From Acidobacteriota bacterium (GTDB lineage Bacteria > Acidobacteriota > Terriglobia > Bryobacterales > Bryobacteraceae), in contig JANXXI010000251.1 of NCBI GenBank assembly GCA_025350695.1, positions 1 to 32,256 on the forward strand: a stretch of DNA of 32,256 nt. The letters run 5' to 3'. The notes beneath the pieces are model-generated. The model saw nothing but the letters and a program-made list of their open reading frames with translations. It did not search any database and was not told the DNA's origin. Below, piece after piece: positions 32,225-32,256 of the stretch. The position numbers were made by a program, and so were the translations under genes. Position 1 is the first letter of the stretch. The number at the start of each line of letters is the position of its first letter.

Positions 32225-32256
32225 CTGTTCTTTCCTATAACCCATCACCACTGTCA

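Overview
The window looks like chromosomal DNA of an Acidobacteriota member, most likely from the Solibacteres/Bryobacter side. The pointers are a TonB-ExbB-ExbD-ExbD-TPR cluster placed directly after tgt-yajC-secD-secF, a MoxR-type ATPase plus VWA pair joined to RNase J, a secreted protein with a 'LEYGQKSGRR' motif that I associate with acidobacteria, and moderately high GC with common TTG starts. The lineage is inferred from gene content; no rRNA or other phylogenetic marker is present.

Layout. (1) 1-9375, minus strand: an eight-gene, tightly packed operon read from right to left. It encodes a Wzt-type ABC ATPase, a POT-family peptide transporter, an M24 peptidase, a GH31-like protein lacking most of its catalytic barrel, a secreted PHP-domain hydrolase, a methyltransferase, a family-2 glycosyltransferase and a polytopic GT-C-like membrane protein that runs off the left edge. 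Themes are peptide uptake and degradation plus surface glycan or lipid-linked sugar work. Several junctions are TTGA stop-start overlaps. (2) 9376-9417: a short divergent promoter region. (3) 9418-17415, plus strand: tgt, yajC, secD, secF, then tonB-exbB-exbD-exbD-TPR lipoprotein, closed by a strong intrinsic terminator. This joins tRNA queuosine modification, the SecDF-YajC export accessory complex and a proton-driven energy transducer for outer-membrane work. (4) 17536-20146, plus: bifunctional Rel (ppGpp) and a DUF971 protein. (5) 20147-25883, minus: a MoxR-like ATPase, VWA protein, RNase J and FAD-linked oxidase operon that abuts DUF971 convergently with no spacer. (6) 25923-27753: a TrmB-like regulator convergent with a DPM1-like glycosyltransferase. 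(7) 27828-27904: tRNA-Val(GAC).

(8) 27905-32256, plus: a visibly lower-GC accessory stretch starting 66 bp after the tRNA with a tyrosine integrase. It continues with an unknown protein ending in a possible HTH, a P-loop ATPase resembling the DUF3631/phage-type helicase group, and two secreted proteins. This looks like the left end of an integrative element using the tRNA-Val 3' end as its attachment site; the right end was not found.

The best leads are the catalytic-core-deleted GH31 protein, the SecF with an extra domain of about 80 residues, the tRNA-Val element with its unrecognised cargo, and the recurring TTGA translational-coupling junctions. I see no CRISPR array, no insertion sequence and no clearly novel defence system.
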